The notes: generated from the letters alone by a model not told the origin. Positions 32,829-41,478 are shown, counted from the stretch's first letter. The stretch is 64,000 nt of DNA from Saccharothrix luteola (GCF_020859565.1 NZ_JAJHUO010000031.1:58174-122173), one strand, 5' to 3'. A program made the numbers and translations.

Positions 32829-33770
32829 CGGACCCGCACCCGCGGGTCGGCCAGCCGGTAGAGGAAGTCGCCCAGGAAGTTGCCCAGCAGCACGACCACG
32901 GTGACGACCACGCCGAACCCGATGATCACCGGGTAGTCGCGGTAGGTGATCGCGTCGACGGTCAGCTGCCCCACCCCGGGCCAGGAGAAGAGGATCTCGA
33001 CCACCACGGTGCTGCCCAGCAGCTCCGGCACACCGACCACCAGCAGGGTGATCAGGGGCAGCAGGCTGTTGCGCAACGCGTGCACCCGCGCCCTGGTCGG
33101 CGACGCGCCCTTGGCCAACGCCGTTCGCACGTAGTCCGCGGCCAGTTCCTCCAGCAGGCCCGCCCGGACGAACCTGGTCAGCCGGGCGGTCTCGGCGAGG
33201 CCGAGCACGGCGGCGGGCATGACGAGGTGGCGCGCCAGGTCGACCGCGCCGCCGTCGCCGGTGCCGGTCGACGGCAGCCAGCGCAGCCCGAACGCGAACA
33301 CGTGCATGGCGAGCATCCCCACGAAGAACGCGGGCACGCTCATGACCACCAGCGACGCCGTGCCGATCATGTGGTCGACCGCGGTGCCCTTGCGCGGCGC
33401 GGCGAGGAAACCGAGCACCAGCGCGAACACCGCACTGCCGACGACGACCACACCCACGAGGGCGACCGTCGGCCCGAGGCGAGCCAGGAGCAGGTCCGCC
33501 ACCGGCGTGCCGTTGCGGAACGACGTGCCCAGGTCACCGCGCACCGCGCGACCCGCCCAGAGCAGGTACTGCTCGACCACCGACCGGTCGAGGCCGAGTT
33601 CGCGCTTGCGGGCGCGGACGTAGGCCTCGGAGTTGCCCAGCTCGTCGGGCGAGAGCATGGCGGTGACCGGATCTCCCGGCGCGGCGTGGATCAGGGCGAA
33701 CAGGCCGATGCTCGCGGCCACCCAGCGTGAGCAGCATCGACCCGAGCCTGGTCGCCAGGTAGCCGACCAT
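32825..33770 (-). pseudogene. oligopeptide-type ABC permease (OppB-like), frameshifted near its start
   Basis: The body is a normal OppB permease: AASIGLFALIHAAPGDPVTA, GLDRSVVEQYLLW, RGDLGTSFRNG, EAA loop ALAKGASPTRARVHALRN. The proper N-terminus, MVGYLATRLGSMLLTL from ATG 33770, is in another frame. One extra base in the CCC run at 33721-33723 (GGG on the coding strand) separates them; removing it restores LTLVAASIGLF. This could be a true mutation, which would disable the transporter, or a sequencing error in a G run. The single-frame alternative start upstream gives an N-terminus unlike any permease. Confidence 0.85.
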
Positions 33771-33776
33771 CGCCGA

Positions 33777-35336
33777 TCAGGACACGTTCCACTGGGCGAC
33801 GTCGAGCAGGCTGAGCGAGAGGTCGCCCCGCGGCACGAAGCCGCGGACGCGTTCGCCCACACCCACCAGGACGCGCGGGCGCGCCGTCCACAGGTAGGGC
33901 ACCTCGGCGTTCTCGATCAGCGCGGCGGCCCGGTACGCCCCCGCCCGCTCCTCCCGCACGTCGGTCGCGGCGCCCTGCCGCATCAACGCGTCGAACCGCG
34001 GGTCGCAGAAGCCCGCGATGTTGCCGCCACGGGGGTAGCTCTGGTCGCAGGTCAGGATCGGGCCCGCGGTCGCCGGGTCGATCGAGTACGCGCCGCCGCC
34101 GAAGAGGAACAGATCCCACTCGCCGGTGCGCAGCGCGTCGGGTTTCGGGTCGGGCACCCGCTTGGTCCTGATCCCGACCTGCCGGAGGTTCTCGCCGAGG
34201 ATGTCGAGCACGACGACGCGTTCGGCCTGCGCGGGGTCGTACGGGACCAGCAGTTCCCGGGAAGGGTCCCAGCCCGCCTCCGCGAGCAGCCGCCGTGCCT
34301 CGGCGGGGTCGTGGGGGTAGGCGTTCAAGCCGTCGGGGACGGCCCAGTCGGTCATGAACGCGCTGTTCCGGACGCTCCCGTGCCCGTCGAGCGCCGCCTT
34401 GAGCATCCCCGAGCGGTCCATGGCGTGGATCATCGCGCGGCGCACCCGGACGTCGGTCAGGTAGGGCTTGCGCAGGTTCACCGCGATCCGATTGAACCCC
34501 GGCGCGTCCGCCCGCTCCACCCGGACCCCCGGAAGCTCTTCGACGTACCGGGCGTCCAACGGGCTCAGCGGGGCGACGTCCACCTCGCCGGTGCCGAGCT
34601 GACCGGCCGCGACCTCGGGGGTGACGAAGGCGAGGTGCATCCGGTCGAAGGACACCGGGGTGCGGAAGTGCGGGTTGCGCCGCGCCACCAGCCGCTGGTC
34701 GGGCTCGAACTCCGCCAGGACGAAGGGGCCCATGCCCACGTCCTGGCGCAGCCACCACGGGTCGTGCGCGACGGCGGCCGGGTCGATCCGCTCCAAGACG
34801 TGCTTCGGCAGGATGAACAGGAGCATGCTCGCCCCGATGACGGCGAGGAAACCCGCGTCGGGCTCGGCGAGCACGACCACGACCCGGTCCGCGCCGACGG
34901 CGGTGACCCCGGCCAGCGCGTCCGCCGTGCCGCGCCGGAACTCCTGGTAACCCAGCACGCCCGACAACCGGGAGGCCTGTGGGCTGCGGACCACCGGGTC
35001 GGCGAACAGGTTGAACGTGAACACCACGTCCTGGGCCGTGAACGGCTCGCCGTCCGACCACCGCTGCCCCCGCCGCAGGGTGAACGTGTACGTCGTGCCG
35101 TCGTCCGACACGGCCCACGACTCGGCGAGCCGGGGGATGTACCCGCCGGACTGGTCGGCCACCAGCAAGGTGTCCTGAAGAAGGGTGAGCACGGTGGTGT
35201 CACCCGCCCGGTACGGCGCAAGGGGGCTGAGGTGGACCGGTTTGGCGGTGGCCGCGTAGGTGACCACCACACCAGGGGCCTGCGGTGGCGTGCACGCCGC
35301 GGCTGCCAGGACAGCGGCCCAGAGCAGCACTCGCAC
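33777..35336 (-). CDS. oligopeptide-type ABC transporter substrate-binding lipoprotein
   Basis: A 519-residue extracytoplasmic solute receptor (SBP_bac_5). The lipoprotein signal is short, with lipobox LAAAAC and Cys15 as the lipidated residue. Family motifs: LAESWAVSDDGTTYTFTLRR, WSDGEPFTAQDVVFTFN, VRRAMIHAMDRSGM, EAGWDPSR. GTG 35336 has GGAGG upstream. It is the first gene of the operon and six bases separate it from the permease. The ligand is probably a peptide, but nickel, opine and oligosaccharide variants exist in this class. The neighbouring secreted sialidase-like protein may supply ligands; that is speculation. Confidence 0.9.
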   Translation of the reverse strand: MRVLLWAAVLAAAACTPPQAPGVVVTYAATAKPVHLSPLAPYRAGDTTVLTLLQDTLLVADQSGGYIPRLAESWAVSDDGTTYTFTLRRGQRWSDGEPFTAQDVVFTFNLFADPVVRSPQASRLSGVLGYQEFRRGTADALAGVTAVGADRVVVVLAEPDAGFLAVIGASMLLFILPKHVLERIDPAAVAHDPWWLRQDVGMGPFVLAEFEPDQRLVARRNPHFRTPVSFDRMHLAFVTPEVAAGQLGTGEVDVAPLSPLDARYVEELPGVRVERADAPGFNRIAVNLRKPYLTDVRVRRAMIHAMDRSGMLKAALDGHGSVRNSAFMTDWAVPDGLNAYPHDPAEARRLLAEAGWDPSRELLVPYDPAQAERVVVLDILGENLRQVGIRTKRVPDPKPDALRTGEWDLFLFGGGAYSIDPATAGPILTCDQSYPRGGNIAGFCDPRFDALMRQGAATDVREERAGAYRAAALIENAEVPYLWTARPRVLVGVGERVRGFVPRGDLSLSLLDVAQWNVS

Positions 35337-35541
35337 CCTCGACCTCCCTCGGGCCTTCCCCCGAACGGCGGATATGGGGTCATGCGGCGTGCGTCAGCGT
35401 AGCCGGTGTCGGTAGGACCGGATGTCGACGGCCTGCGCCCCAGGCGGACGGCAGGCGGCGGCGTCGCCGGGCCAGGTCCTTCCACAGACGGGGGTAGTGC
35501 GCCATGCAGGGCCGACCCGGAGAACCACCCGGGGATCAGCC

Positions 35542-35664
35542 GTGATCGGTGTCCTGCTGACCGCGGGCCTGATCGCGTCGGCGCCCGCCGCGGCGACGGC
35601 CGACCCGTGGCCGACCTACGTGAGCGTCGGGGTCGACCGGATCTCGGTCGAGATCAGCCCCAAC
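35542..35664 (+). pseudogene. 5' remnant of a secreted-protein gene
   Basis: From GTG 35542 the plus strand reads a signal peptide (VIGVLLTAGLIASAPAAATA) and then DPWPTYVSVGVDRISVEISP before running into the 3' end of the SDR gene on the other strand. About 40 residues of what was probably a longer exported protein remain. Bases 35337-35541 hold the promoter region of the ABC operon and nothing else recognisable. Confidence 0.45.
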
Positions 35665-35671
35665 GGTTCGG

Positions 35672-36454
35672 TCACGCCGCCGTCGTGTCGGGCCGCAGGG
35701 CGGGGCCGAGCAGGAGTCCGCCGTCCGCGACGAACTCCGAGCCCGTGATGAACGAGGCGTCGGCCGAGGTGACGTAGAGGAGCAGAGCGGTGATGTCGGC
35801 CGGGGTCCCCACTCGCTGGATGGCGTACGGCTCGGGCGAGTAGAAGTCCGCGATGGGCGGCTGGCCCGCGATCGGCTCGTTGATCAACGGCGTGGAGATG
35901 ACGCCGGGGTGGATGGAGTTGACCCGGATGCCGTCCCGGCCCAGTTCCAGCGCCGCGGTCCTGGTGAGCCCGCGCAGCGCCCATTTGCTGGCGGCGTAGG
36001 GCGCGTAGAGCGAGGTGCCGACGTGGGCCATCGTGGAGGCGATGTTGACGATCACTCCGCCGCCGTTGCGGCGCAGTGACGGGGTCACGACCTTGATGCC
36101 GAGGAACGTGCCGGTGAGGTTGACGTCGAGAACGCGATCCCAGACCCGCCGTTCGACGGCCTCGATCGGCACCGCGAGGTTCTGGACGCCGGCGTTGTTC
36201 ACCAGCACCGCGATCGGCCCGAAATGGCGTTCGGTCTCGGCGACGGTCGCGGCCCAGGCGTCCTCATCGGTGACATCCAGGCGGACGAACAAAGCCCGCT
36301 CGCCGAGTTCGGCGGCGAGTTCCTCGCCCGGCCTTTCGGAGAGCGCGGCGATGACGACGTTCGCCCCCTCGTGGTGGTAGGCCCGGACGTGGCTGGCGCC
36401 CTGCCCACCGGTACCGCCGGTGACGAGAACGGTCTGCCTGTCGAAGCGTCCCAT
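35672..36454 (-). CDS. SDR family oxidoreductase controlled by a divergent TetR
   Basis: A 260-residue classical short-chain dehydrogenase: nucleotide motif TGGTGGQG (12-19), NNAG, catalytic Ser in IVNIAST, YxxxK in YAASKWAL, and PGVISTPL. The first Gly-rich motif is slightly unusual (GGQG for GxGxG-type GIG). ATG 36454 has GGGAGGAC upstream. It is divergent from a TetR gene, and two TetR-type operators lie between them, so the enzyme is very likely induced by the TetR ligand. Substrate unknown. Confidence 0.9.
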   Translation of the reverse strand: MGRFDRQTVLVTGGTGGQGASHVRAYHHEGANVVIAALSERPGEELAAELGERALFVRLDVTDEDAWAATVAETERHFGPIAVLVNNAGVQNLAVPIEAVERRVWDRVLDVNLTGTFLGIKVVTPSLRRNGGGVIVNIASTMAHVGTSLYAPYAASKWALRGLTRTAALELGRDGIRVNSIHPGVISTPLINEPIAGQPPIADFYSPEPYAIQRVGTPADITALLLYVTSADASFITGSEFVADGGLLLGPALRPDTTAA

Positions 36455-36480
36455 GATGGGGTCCTCCCTGGGGGAAATTG

Positions 36481-36498
36481 GTGAGTCGAGTGACTCAC
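36481..36498. promoter_or_regulatory. TetR-type operator O1
   Basis: GTGAGTC and GACTCAC form perfect 7-bp arms around GAGT. It is 27 bp upstream of the SDR start codon, placed to block that promoter. Confidence 0.75.
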
Positions 36499-36528
36499 CT
36501 CGCCGCCAAGCTACGTCCGCGACAGGTG

Positions 36529-36558
36529 GTGAGTCAAGTGACTCGTCTCGTGTAGGAT
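36529..36558. promoter_or_regulatory. TetR-type operator O2 and tetR promoter
   Basis: GTGAGTC, AAGT, GACTCGT (36529-36546) repeats O1 with two changes in one arm. TAGGAT (36553-36558) is the likely -10 box, with O2 covering the -35 region. The message would start at about 36565, at the ATG. Confidence 0.7.
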
Positions 36559-36565
36559 GACGTCC

Positions 36566-37201
36566 ATGACGGCGGAGCCTTCGACCTACCACCGGCGCGT
36601 CGCCGAGCAGAAGCGGGCGGCCATCATCGAGGCGGCCACCCGACTGTTCCTCGACGCCGGGTACGCCGGTACGTCACTGGCCAAGGTCGCCGAGGCGGCC
36701 GGGGTGTCGAAGGCGACCCTGTTCAAGCAGTTCCCGACCAAGGCGGTGCTGTTCGACGCGATCGTGACGGAGTCCTGGAAGATCGAGGACGAAGGCGACC
36801 TCCGCCCGCCGACGGGCAATCTCCGGGCGGGTCTGATGGCGATCGGCCGCCGGTACGTCGCCCTCCTCGCCCGCCCCGGCATGGCAGCCCTCTTCCGCAT
36901 CGTCATCGCCGAACTGCCGCGCTTCCCCGAGTTGGGTGAGGCCCACTTCGAGCGCGGCAAGATGCCCTACTTCGACTCGGTACGCCGCTATCTCGACGCC
37001 GAGAACGCCCTGGGAACGGCCAAGCTGGACGACACGGAGCTGGCAGCGACCCAGTTCCTCGGGATGATCTCCAACTACGTCTTCTGGCCCCGGATGCTGC
37101 TCATGAACTGGTCTCCCGACGACGCATCGATGGCACACGTCGTGGACGAGGCCGTATTGATGATGGAAGCCAGATACGGCGTCGCGAACACCACCAACTG
37201 A
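36566..37201 (+). CDS. TetR family transcriptional regulator
   Basis: A 211-residue TetR repressor: helix-turn-helix at about 30-52 (AGTSLAKVAEAAGVSKATLF) and a C-terminal ligand/dimer domain of the TetR_C family with AefR-like features (PGMAALFRIVIAELPRFPEL, YFDSVRRYL). ATG 36566 is preferred over ATG 36557, which overlaps the -10 box. The gene is divergent from the SDR and both promoters contain the same palindrome, so it probably represses itself and the SDR. Confidence 0.9.
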   Translation: MTAEPSTYHRRVAEQKRAAIIEAATRLFLDAGYAGTSLAKVAEAAGVSKATLFKQFPTKAVLFDAIVTESWKIEDEGDLRPPTGNLRAGLMAIGRRYVALLARPGMAALFRIVIAELPRFPELGEAHFERGKMPYFDSVRRYLDAENALGTAKLDDTELAATQFLGMISNYVFWPRMLLMNWSPDDASMAHVVDEAVLMMEARYGVANTTN

Positions 37202-37319
37202 AGCTGCAGGCGTGGTGCGTGAAGGTTGTCAGCGGGCCGGTACACACTGCGTCGTGAGGGTTCCGAGGTGATCGGAACCCAAGAATCCGAGTACGGCCGA
37301 CCAGTACGTATTCGAGCAG

Positions 37320-37641
37320 GAGTCGGATCGGGCGGATGGTCCGTGGACGGCCGGACCGCCGGGGGAGAACCGTGGACGGGCGTTGCCCGCTTGGCGTTCC
37401 GGGATGGTGATCTGGTGCCTTGACGCCAAGGTTCCGTGTCCTTGTCCCCATCACTCATGGGCAACAGGTGCAGTAGCGCAGAGGCGTTGATGACGCCCAG
37501 GTAGGCCAGTCGGAGCAGCACAGCCGGTCATCATGCCGCGTCAGCCGAGGACGCTGCGGACCTGCAGTCGCGCTCACGAGCACTCGGCCCCCTCGCGCCA
37601 CGCACGGCTTCAACCTGCATGGATGGAGTATCGGCAGGTAC
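37320..37641 (-). mobile_element. IS family A, 5' fragment with left end (copy D)
   Basis: The minus strand holds the transposase start (LLRLAYLGVINA, LLPMSDGDKDTE) with at least one frameshift, its ~90-bp leader, and the left terminal repeat (37613-37641). The rest of the element is missing. Confidence 0.7.
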
Positions 37642-37745
37642 AACGTCGAACACAACGCCGCCATCGCCGCCTACATCCGCTGGCGCAACGCACGAGCCCG
37701 ACCCAAGACCGGCTTCGCCACCGACACACCCGTCCGCACCTGGAC
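37642..37745 (+). mobile_element. IS630-type transposase C-terminal scrap
   Basis: Plus-strand text AAIAAYIRWRNARARPKTG and FATDTPVRTW matches the tail of the IS630-type transposase also found at 41575-41920. It is fused directly to the family A left end. Confidence 0.65.
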
Positions 37746-37764
37746 CGTGGTCGACGACGACCCG

Positions 37765-37900
37765 GTGACCGCGCCGAGCGGCGCCGCAACGAGATCCTCG
37801 ACGACCTTCACGCGCTGCTCCACCACGCGGGTCACCCGGGCCCGGTGACCGACGAGGACCTGGAGTTCCCGGAGCGCAGACCGGCTCCCTCGGCTACAGC
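37765..37900 (+). pseudogene. fragment of an unidentified small protein gene
   Basis: Plus-strand text RRNEILDDLHALLHHAGHPG and VTDEDLEFPERR reads as real protein and could be the tail of a small antitoxin-like protein, but is too short to place. It lies between two IS scraps. Confidence 0.25.
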
Positions 37901-37939
37901 CTGGCCCGCCGCCTGCAGAGTGTCGTAGCGCCACGACTC

Positions 37940-38020
37940 ACGATAATGCTCCTACGGCGCATGGTGCACGATCACCGCAGCTCAGCGCCTCAGTGCAGAG
38001 ATCTGGAACCCCACAGGCCG
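37940..38020 (-). mobile_element. IS family B, orphan left end
   Basis: Matches 20905-20990 and 40660-40735 (GATCACCGCAGCTCAGCGCC, then a GAACCCCACAGG-type end). No transposase follows. Bases 38021-38179 hold nothing else recognisable. Confidence 0.5.
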
Positions 38021-38179
38021 CTGGGTGCGGCACTGGCCCCTCTGGTGCGCGAGGACTCCGTCGACCGACCGCCGTCCCGGTCCCCGTCTGACCACTGCCC
38101 CTCACTGGCACCGCAGCCGTTGGCCTGAGGTCCTCCCGGGGCGACACGAAACGACGGGACCGCGTCGAACGGGCGACGA

Positions 38180-38644
38180 TCAAGTCCTGGCGGGCGTGGC
38201 CAGGCCAAGACCGGTGATGAACACAGCCTGGTCGTGCATGACGTCGTGCGGCAGGGTCCGGAAGTAGGCTATGTGCTCGCTCTGCTCGGTGCGCGCGGGC
38301 ACTCCCGCGACGATGCGGGTGTCGAAGACCAGGCCCAACGGCCAACCTGGGTAGCCGGATGCGAGCAGGTTCGGGTACTCGATGACCCCGAGCTGCTCTC
38401 CCACCGCGACCTCGACGTCCAACTCGTCGCGCGCCACCCGTCGTACCGCGTCGACCAGGCTCTCACCGAACAAGACCGTGCCGCCGGGCAGGTGCCACTG
38501 CCCCAAGCACGGCTCGATTCCGCGCCGGGTCAGCAGGACACCGTCCTCCGTCCTGATGAGCACCTCGACGGTGAGCCGGGTGACCTTCGCGTAGATGCTG
38601 TCGAATTCGTCCTTGGTCAGCGGCAACCGCCGTGATCTCCCCAT
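38180..38644 (-). CDS. Nudix hydrolase with an atypical Nudix box
   Basis: A 154-residue Nudix-fold protein resembling GDP-mannose-mannosyl-hydrolase-type and related enzymes (VLIRTEDGVLLTRR, PCLGQWHLPGG). The Nudix signature Gx5Ex7REUxEExGU reads G-TVLFG-E-SLVDAVR-RVARDELDV: the Glu after Arg is Val, the first EE position is Asp and the Gly is Asp, while the last Glu of the metal-binding pair remains. The active site is thus shifted from the consensus; such variants occur in the family. ATG 38644 has no strong ribosome binding site. It is flanked by IS debris on both sides. Confidence 0.82.
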   Translation of the reverse strand: MGRSRRLPLTKDEFDSIYAKVTRLTVEVLIRTEDGVLLTRRGIEPCLGQWHLPGGTVLFGESLVDAVRRVARDELDVEVAVGEQLGVIEYPNLLASGYPGWPLGLVFDTRIVAGVPARTEQSEHIAYFRTLPHDVMHDQAVFITGLGLATPART

Positions 38645-38689
38645 GCCCGTAGGCTACGGGTCCTGCCCTCACCCGGCCGCCGACTTGGT

Positions 38690-39516
38690 GATCACGACAA
38701 CTTCCTTCGGCCCAGATCAGCGTTCGGTTGAGCAGTTCCCGTCGGCAGCTTCGGATCCAGCGTTCCATGACCGCGTCATCTGCGGGATCCGGACACCGGT
38801 GAGGACGGCGTCGAACAGTGCCGGAACTTGCTGTCACGGTCGCGGATCAGGAACCGCGCGTGTCGGCCGTCGTCTTCGAGGTCCATGATGAGGTTTCTGG
38901 CGGCTTGGGTAACCCAGGATGTGCGGTCGGGTGTGGGGTGGCGTCGAGGACGCGGATCCCGCGGCTGGCGTGCTCGATCACCGCAAGGACGAATGGCGGT
39001 AGCCCCAGGCAGGGTCTCGCGCGCCAGACGTAGCACCAGGAGCCGAACAGAGCGGATGGTCCGTGGTCGGTCGGCCGGCCGGCCCGCTCGGGGCGGGATT
39101 CGGCTGCGTGGCGGCGGGCGACGAGGTCTCGGTGCCGGCACAAGACTGTCTCTGGGCGTACCAGCAGTCGGAGTCGACGAAGCGCTTGCACCGGGAGTCG
39201 GTGCAGCAGGGCCGCGAGCAAGGCCCGGTCGCCGGGGGAGAACGGTGGACGGGCGTCTCCCGGTTGCCGTTCCAGGATGGTGATCTGGTGCCGTAGCGCC
39301 AAGATCTCCACGTTCTTGTCCCGACCGCTCATGGGCAGCAGGCGCAGCAGTGCGAAGGCGTTGGTCATGCCGAGGTAGGCCAGTCGGAGCAGCACGGCCG
39401 GTCATCATGCCGCGTCAGGCGAGGGCGGTGCGGACCTGCGGCCGCACCCACGAGCCCTTCGATCCCTCACCCTACGCACAGCTTCAACCTGCGTGGGTGG
39501 AGTTGTCGGCAGGCCC
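38690..39516 (-). mobile_element. IS family A, decayed (copy E)
   Basis: The best-preserved family A N-terminus: LLRLAYLGMTNAFALLRLLP, EILALRHQITILERQ, FSPGDRALLAALLHRL, then PETVLCRHRDLVARRHA. The C-terminal part (RWIRSCRRELLNRTLIW) is near 38700-38770 in another frame, and an internal part is deleted. The left end is 39488-39516 and overlaps the 3' end of the lipid kinase gene. Confidence 0.8.
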
Positions 39517-40485
39517 AACCTTGACGACGAGCGCTCCGGGGTCCACCTCGACCTTCAGCGTCCTGGTTGTCCCGCAGACTTCTCCGTCGACCTCGAACGG
39601 CTTGGTGCGACTGCTGCGCAACTCCAGGCGTCGGAACCGGAACCGCTCCACCGCCGGCCCGTCCACCCGGCGGGAACCGATCAGGCGCCCCGCCGTGACG
39701 AGCCACCCCCTGGTGTGCACGTCGCGCAGCAACGCCAGGTCCAGGAGCCCATCGGCGGGATCCGCCTCCGGCAGGAGGGAAACCCCGCCCTGCAAAGCGC
39801 CGACGTTGCCGACGACCGCTCCCAGGACGCGGCGGGTCAGCCACGGGCCGTCGTCCAACCGGACAGCCACCCGAACGGCTCCCGACCTCAGACCCTTGAG
39901 GACCGCCGGTACGTATGCGGGCCATCCCAGGAGGCGCTTCATCCTGGGCGAGGTGTCGCGGACCATCTCCGCGTCCAGACCGAGCCCGCCCATGCCGACG
40001 AAAGGGCGTCCGTCCAGCAGACCCATGTCGACGCGGCGGTCCACCCCGTCGAACGCCGACGCGACGGCGTCTTCCACCGCGCTGCCGATCCCCAGGTTCC
40101 GGGCCACCAGGTTGCCCGTGCCGATTGGCACGATGCCCATCGCCACCCCGGTGTGCGCCAACCCGGCGGCCACCGCGTTGACCGTGCCGTCCCCGCCACA
40201 CGCCAGGACCAGGTGCGGGTGGTCGCGCAGGGCGAGTGCCGTCACCCCCGTCCCGGCATCGTCCCGGGTGGTCTCGAACCACTGCGGCTCGCACCAGTTG
40301 CGGTCCCGGGCGGTACGGGATACCAGGTTCCGAAATCCGGAGTGATCCACTACGGCGACCGGGTGAACGACCACCGCCACACGAAGCCCGTCACGCCATG
40401 GATCCACCCGAACCGCCTTCACGAGGTCGACTCCGGACCGGATGCCCTGCGACAGGCGAACGTACACGTGGGTCACGACACGCAA
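39484..40485 (-). CDS. diacylglycerol kinase-family lipid kinase, 3' end supplied by an IS end
   Basis: A 333-residue DagK/YegS-like lipid kinase: CGGDGTVNAV (nucleotide site), GTGNLVARNLGI, VDMGLLDGRPFVGMGGLGLD. It phosphorylates diacylglycerol or a related lipid at the membrane surface. The fold usually starts near LRVAVVVHPV (residue 35), so TTG 40485 may be too early. The last residues (ADNSTHAG) and the stop are encoded by the family A terminal repeat, so the original C-terminus has been replaced just after the domain end (VVKVGP). The protein is probably still functional. Confidence 0.85.
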   Translation of the reverse strand: MRVVTHVYVRLSQGIRSGVDLVKAVRVDPWRDGLRVAVVVHPVAVVDHSGFRNLVSRTARDRNWCEPQWFETTRDDAGTGVTALALRDHPHLVLACGGDGTVNAVAAGLAHTGVAMGIVPIGTGNLVARNLGIGSAVEDAVASAFDGVDRRVDMGLLDGRPFVGMGGLGLDAEMVRDTSPRMKRLLGWPAYVPAVLKGLRSGAVRVAVRLDDGPWLTRRVLGAVVGNVGALQGGVSLLPEADPADGLLDLALLRDVHTRGWLVTAGRLIGSRRVDGPAVERFRFRRLELRSSRTKPFEVDGEVCGTTRTLKVEVDPGALVVKVGPADNSTHAG

Positions 40486-40554
40486 GCGCTGCAGACCCGG
40501 CCGAGCCGATCAGAGCCACGCCCGCGTCGCCGGCGCGGATGCGGCAGGTGCCAC

Positions 40555-40735
40555 AGGGGTGTCCATGTCCTTGGCCGCGGAGGACCGGCCGAGGAGCACC
40601 AGCCAGTCACGGAGTCGGGCGAAGATCAGGTACAGCAGTCGTAACGCCACACCTCACGATCGTGCCCTGGAGGTCCAGCGTGCGCGATCGTCGCAGCTCA
40701 GCATCCCAGTGCGGAGTTCTGACACTCACAGGCAT
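40555..40735 (-). mobile_element. IS family B, left end and transposase N-terminus
   Basis: Minus-strand text ALRLLYLIFARLRDWLVLL and GRSSAAKDM (40560-40655), preceded by the family B left end (40660-40735). Third copy of the same segment. Confidence 0.7.
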
Positions 40736-40854
40736 CGCGGTCACGGAACTGGAAGTCGCCACCCTCGACGAGTGTCACCGCACCATCCGACCTTGTACCG
40801 ATCGAAAAGTCCTCGTCGATGGTGAAGCGCGAGTACCACCGTCTTGAGAGCATG

Positions 40855-40915
40855 GCAGGGTGATCGTGTCCCTGCTGTACGAGGTGACCCGGAAGCTGCT
40901 CGCGACCTCGAACCC
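40855..40915 (+). mobile_element. IS family C, N-terminal scrap
   Basis: Plus-strand text VIVSLLYEVTRKLLA matches the family C transposase N-terminus of 20580-20705 and 44375-44525. It ends where the response-regulator fragment begins. Confidence 0.5.
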
Positions 40916-41025
40916 GTCGAGGTCCGGCAGCATCGCGTCGCGCAGGGTCAGGTCGAGCGCGCGGTCGCGACCGGGAGCAGGAGGGCCTCGCGTTCCGTCG
41001 GCCTGCCGACGCCGGTGGTCAGGGC
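40880..41025 (-). pseudogene. response regulator receiver-domain fragment
   Basis: Minus-strand text LTLRDAMLPDLDGFEVAS is the phosphoacceptor region of a response regulator receiver domain (consensus LxLLDVMLPxxDG), with the Asp replaced in one case: the consensus D-x-M-L-P is DAMLP here and intact. Before it is frameshifted sequence, after it IS family C sequence. About 40 residues of a ~120-residue domain survive; no output domain is present. Confidence 0.5.
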
Positions 41026-41043
41026 ACGACCACCAATGGCGGC

Positions 41044-41478
41044 TCAGCTGGTGCAGGGCACGTCGTTGAGGGTGACGTTGGAGACGACGAGGCTGGTCCC
41101 GACGGGCTTGCTCCCGTTGAACCCGACGTTGGCCGACCCCCCTGGTGCCAGGTTCGGGAGCCAGGCGGGGGCGTTGGCCTGGATATGGCCGCTGCGAGAG
41201 GGGGAGAAGCGGGCGCTGTGGGTGGTCTCGATGACAACGCCGGGCGGCAGGTCGAACTCGACCCACCAGCCGTTCGCCGGATCCGAGCCCGTGTTCGTCA
41301 CCTTGAGTACGGCCGTGTAGCCGAACCCGAAGTCCGTACCCGTGTGCTGGTAATGGCATTCCACCGCTGCCCGTGCCGTTGAGGATCCGACCTTCGCCGC
41401 CGCAGCAGCCTCGGCGGTCAGGGCGATCACGCCGAACACGCTTGGCAGGACGACCGATAAGATACGTCGGAGCTGCAT
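41044..41478 (-). CDS. secreted CBM2-type carbohydrate-binding protein
   Basis: A 144-residue protein: signal peptide of about 28 residues (RRILSVVLPSVFGVIALTA) and then one CBM2-like module of about 105 residues, with Cys near each end (VECHY, VPCTS), the GFGYTAVLKVTNTG strand, NGWWVEFDLPPG with surface Trp pair, and LAPGGSANVGFNG. CBM2 domains bind cellulose, xylan or chitin and are usually attached to a hydrolase; here no catalytic domain is present. ATG 41478 has GGGGGAG upstream. It may coat polysaccharide, or be a free binding protein. Confidence 0.85.
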   Translation of the reverse strand: MQLRRILSVVLPSVFGVIALTAEAAAAAKVGSSTARAAVECHYQHTGTDFGFGYTAVLKVTNTGSDPANGWWVEFDLPPGVVIETTHSARFSPSRSGHIQANAPAWLPNLAPGGSANVGFNGSKPVGTSLVVSNVTLNDVPCTS

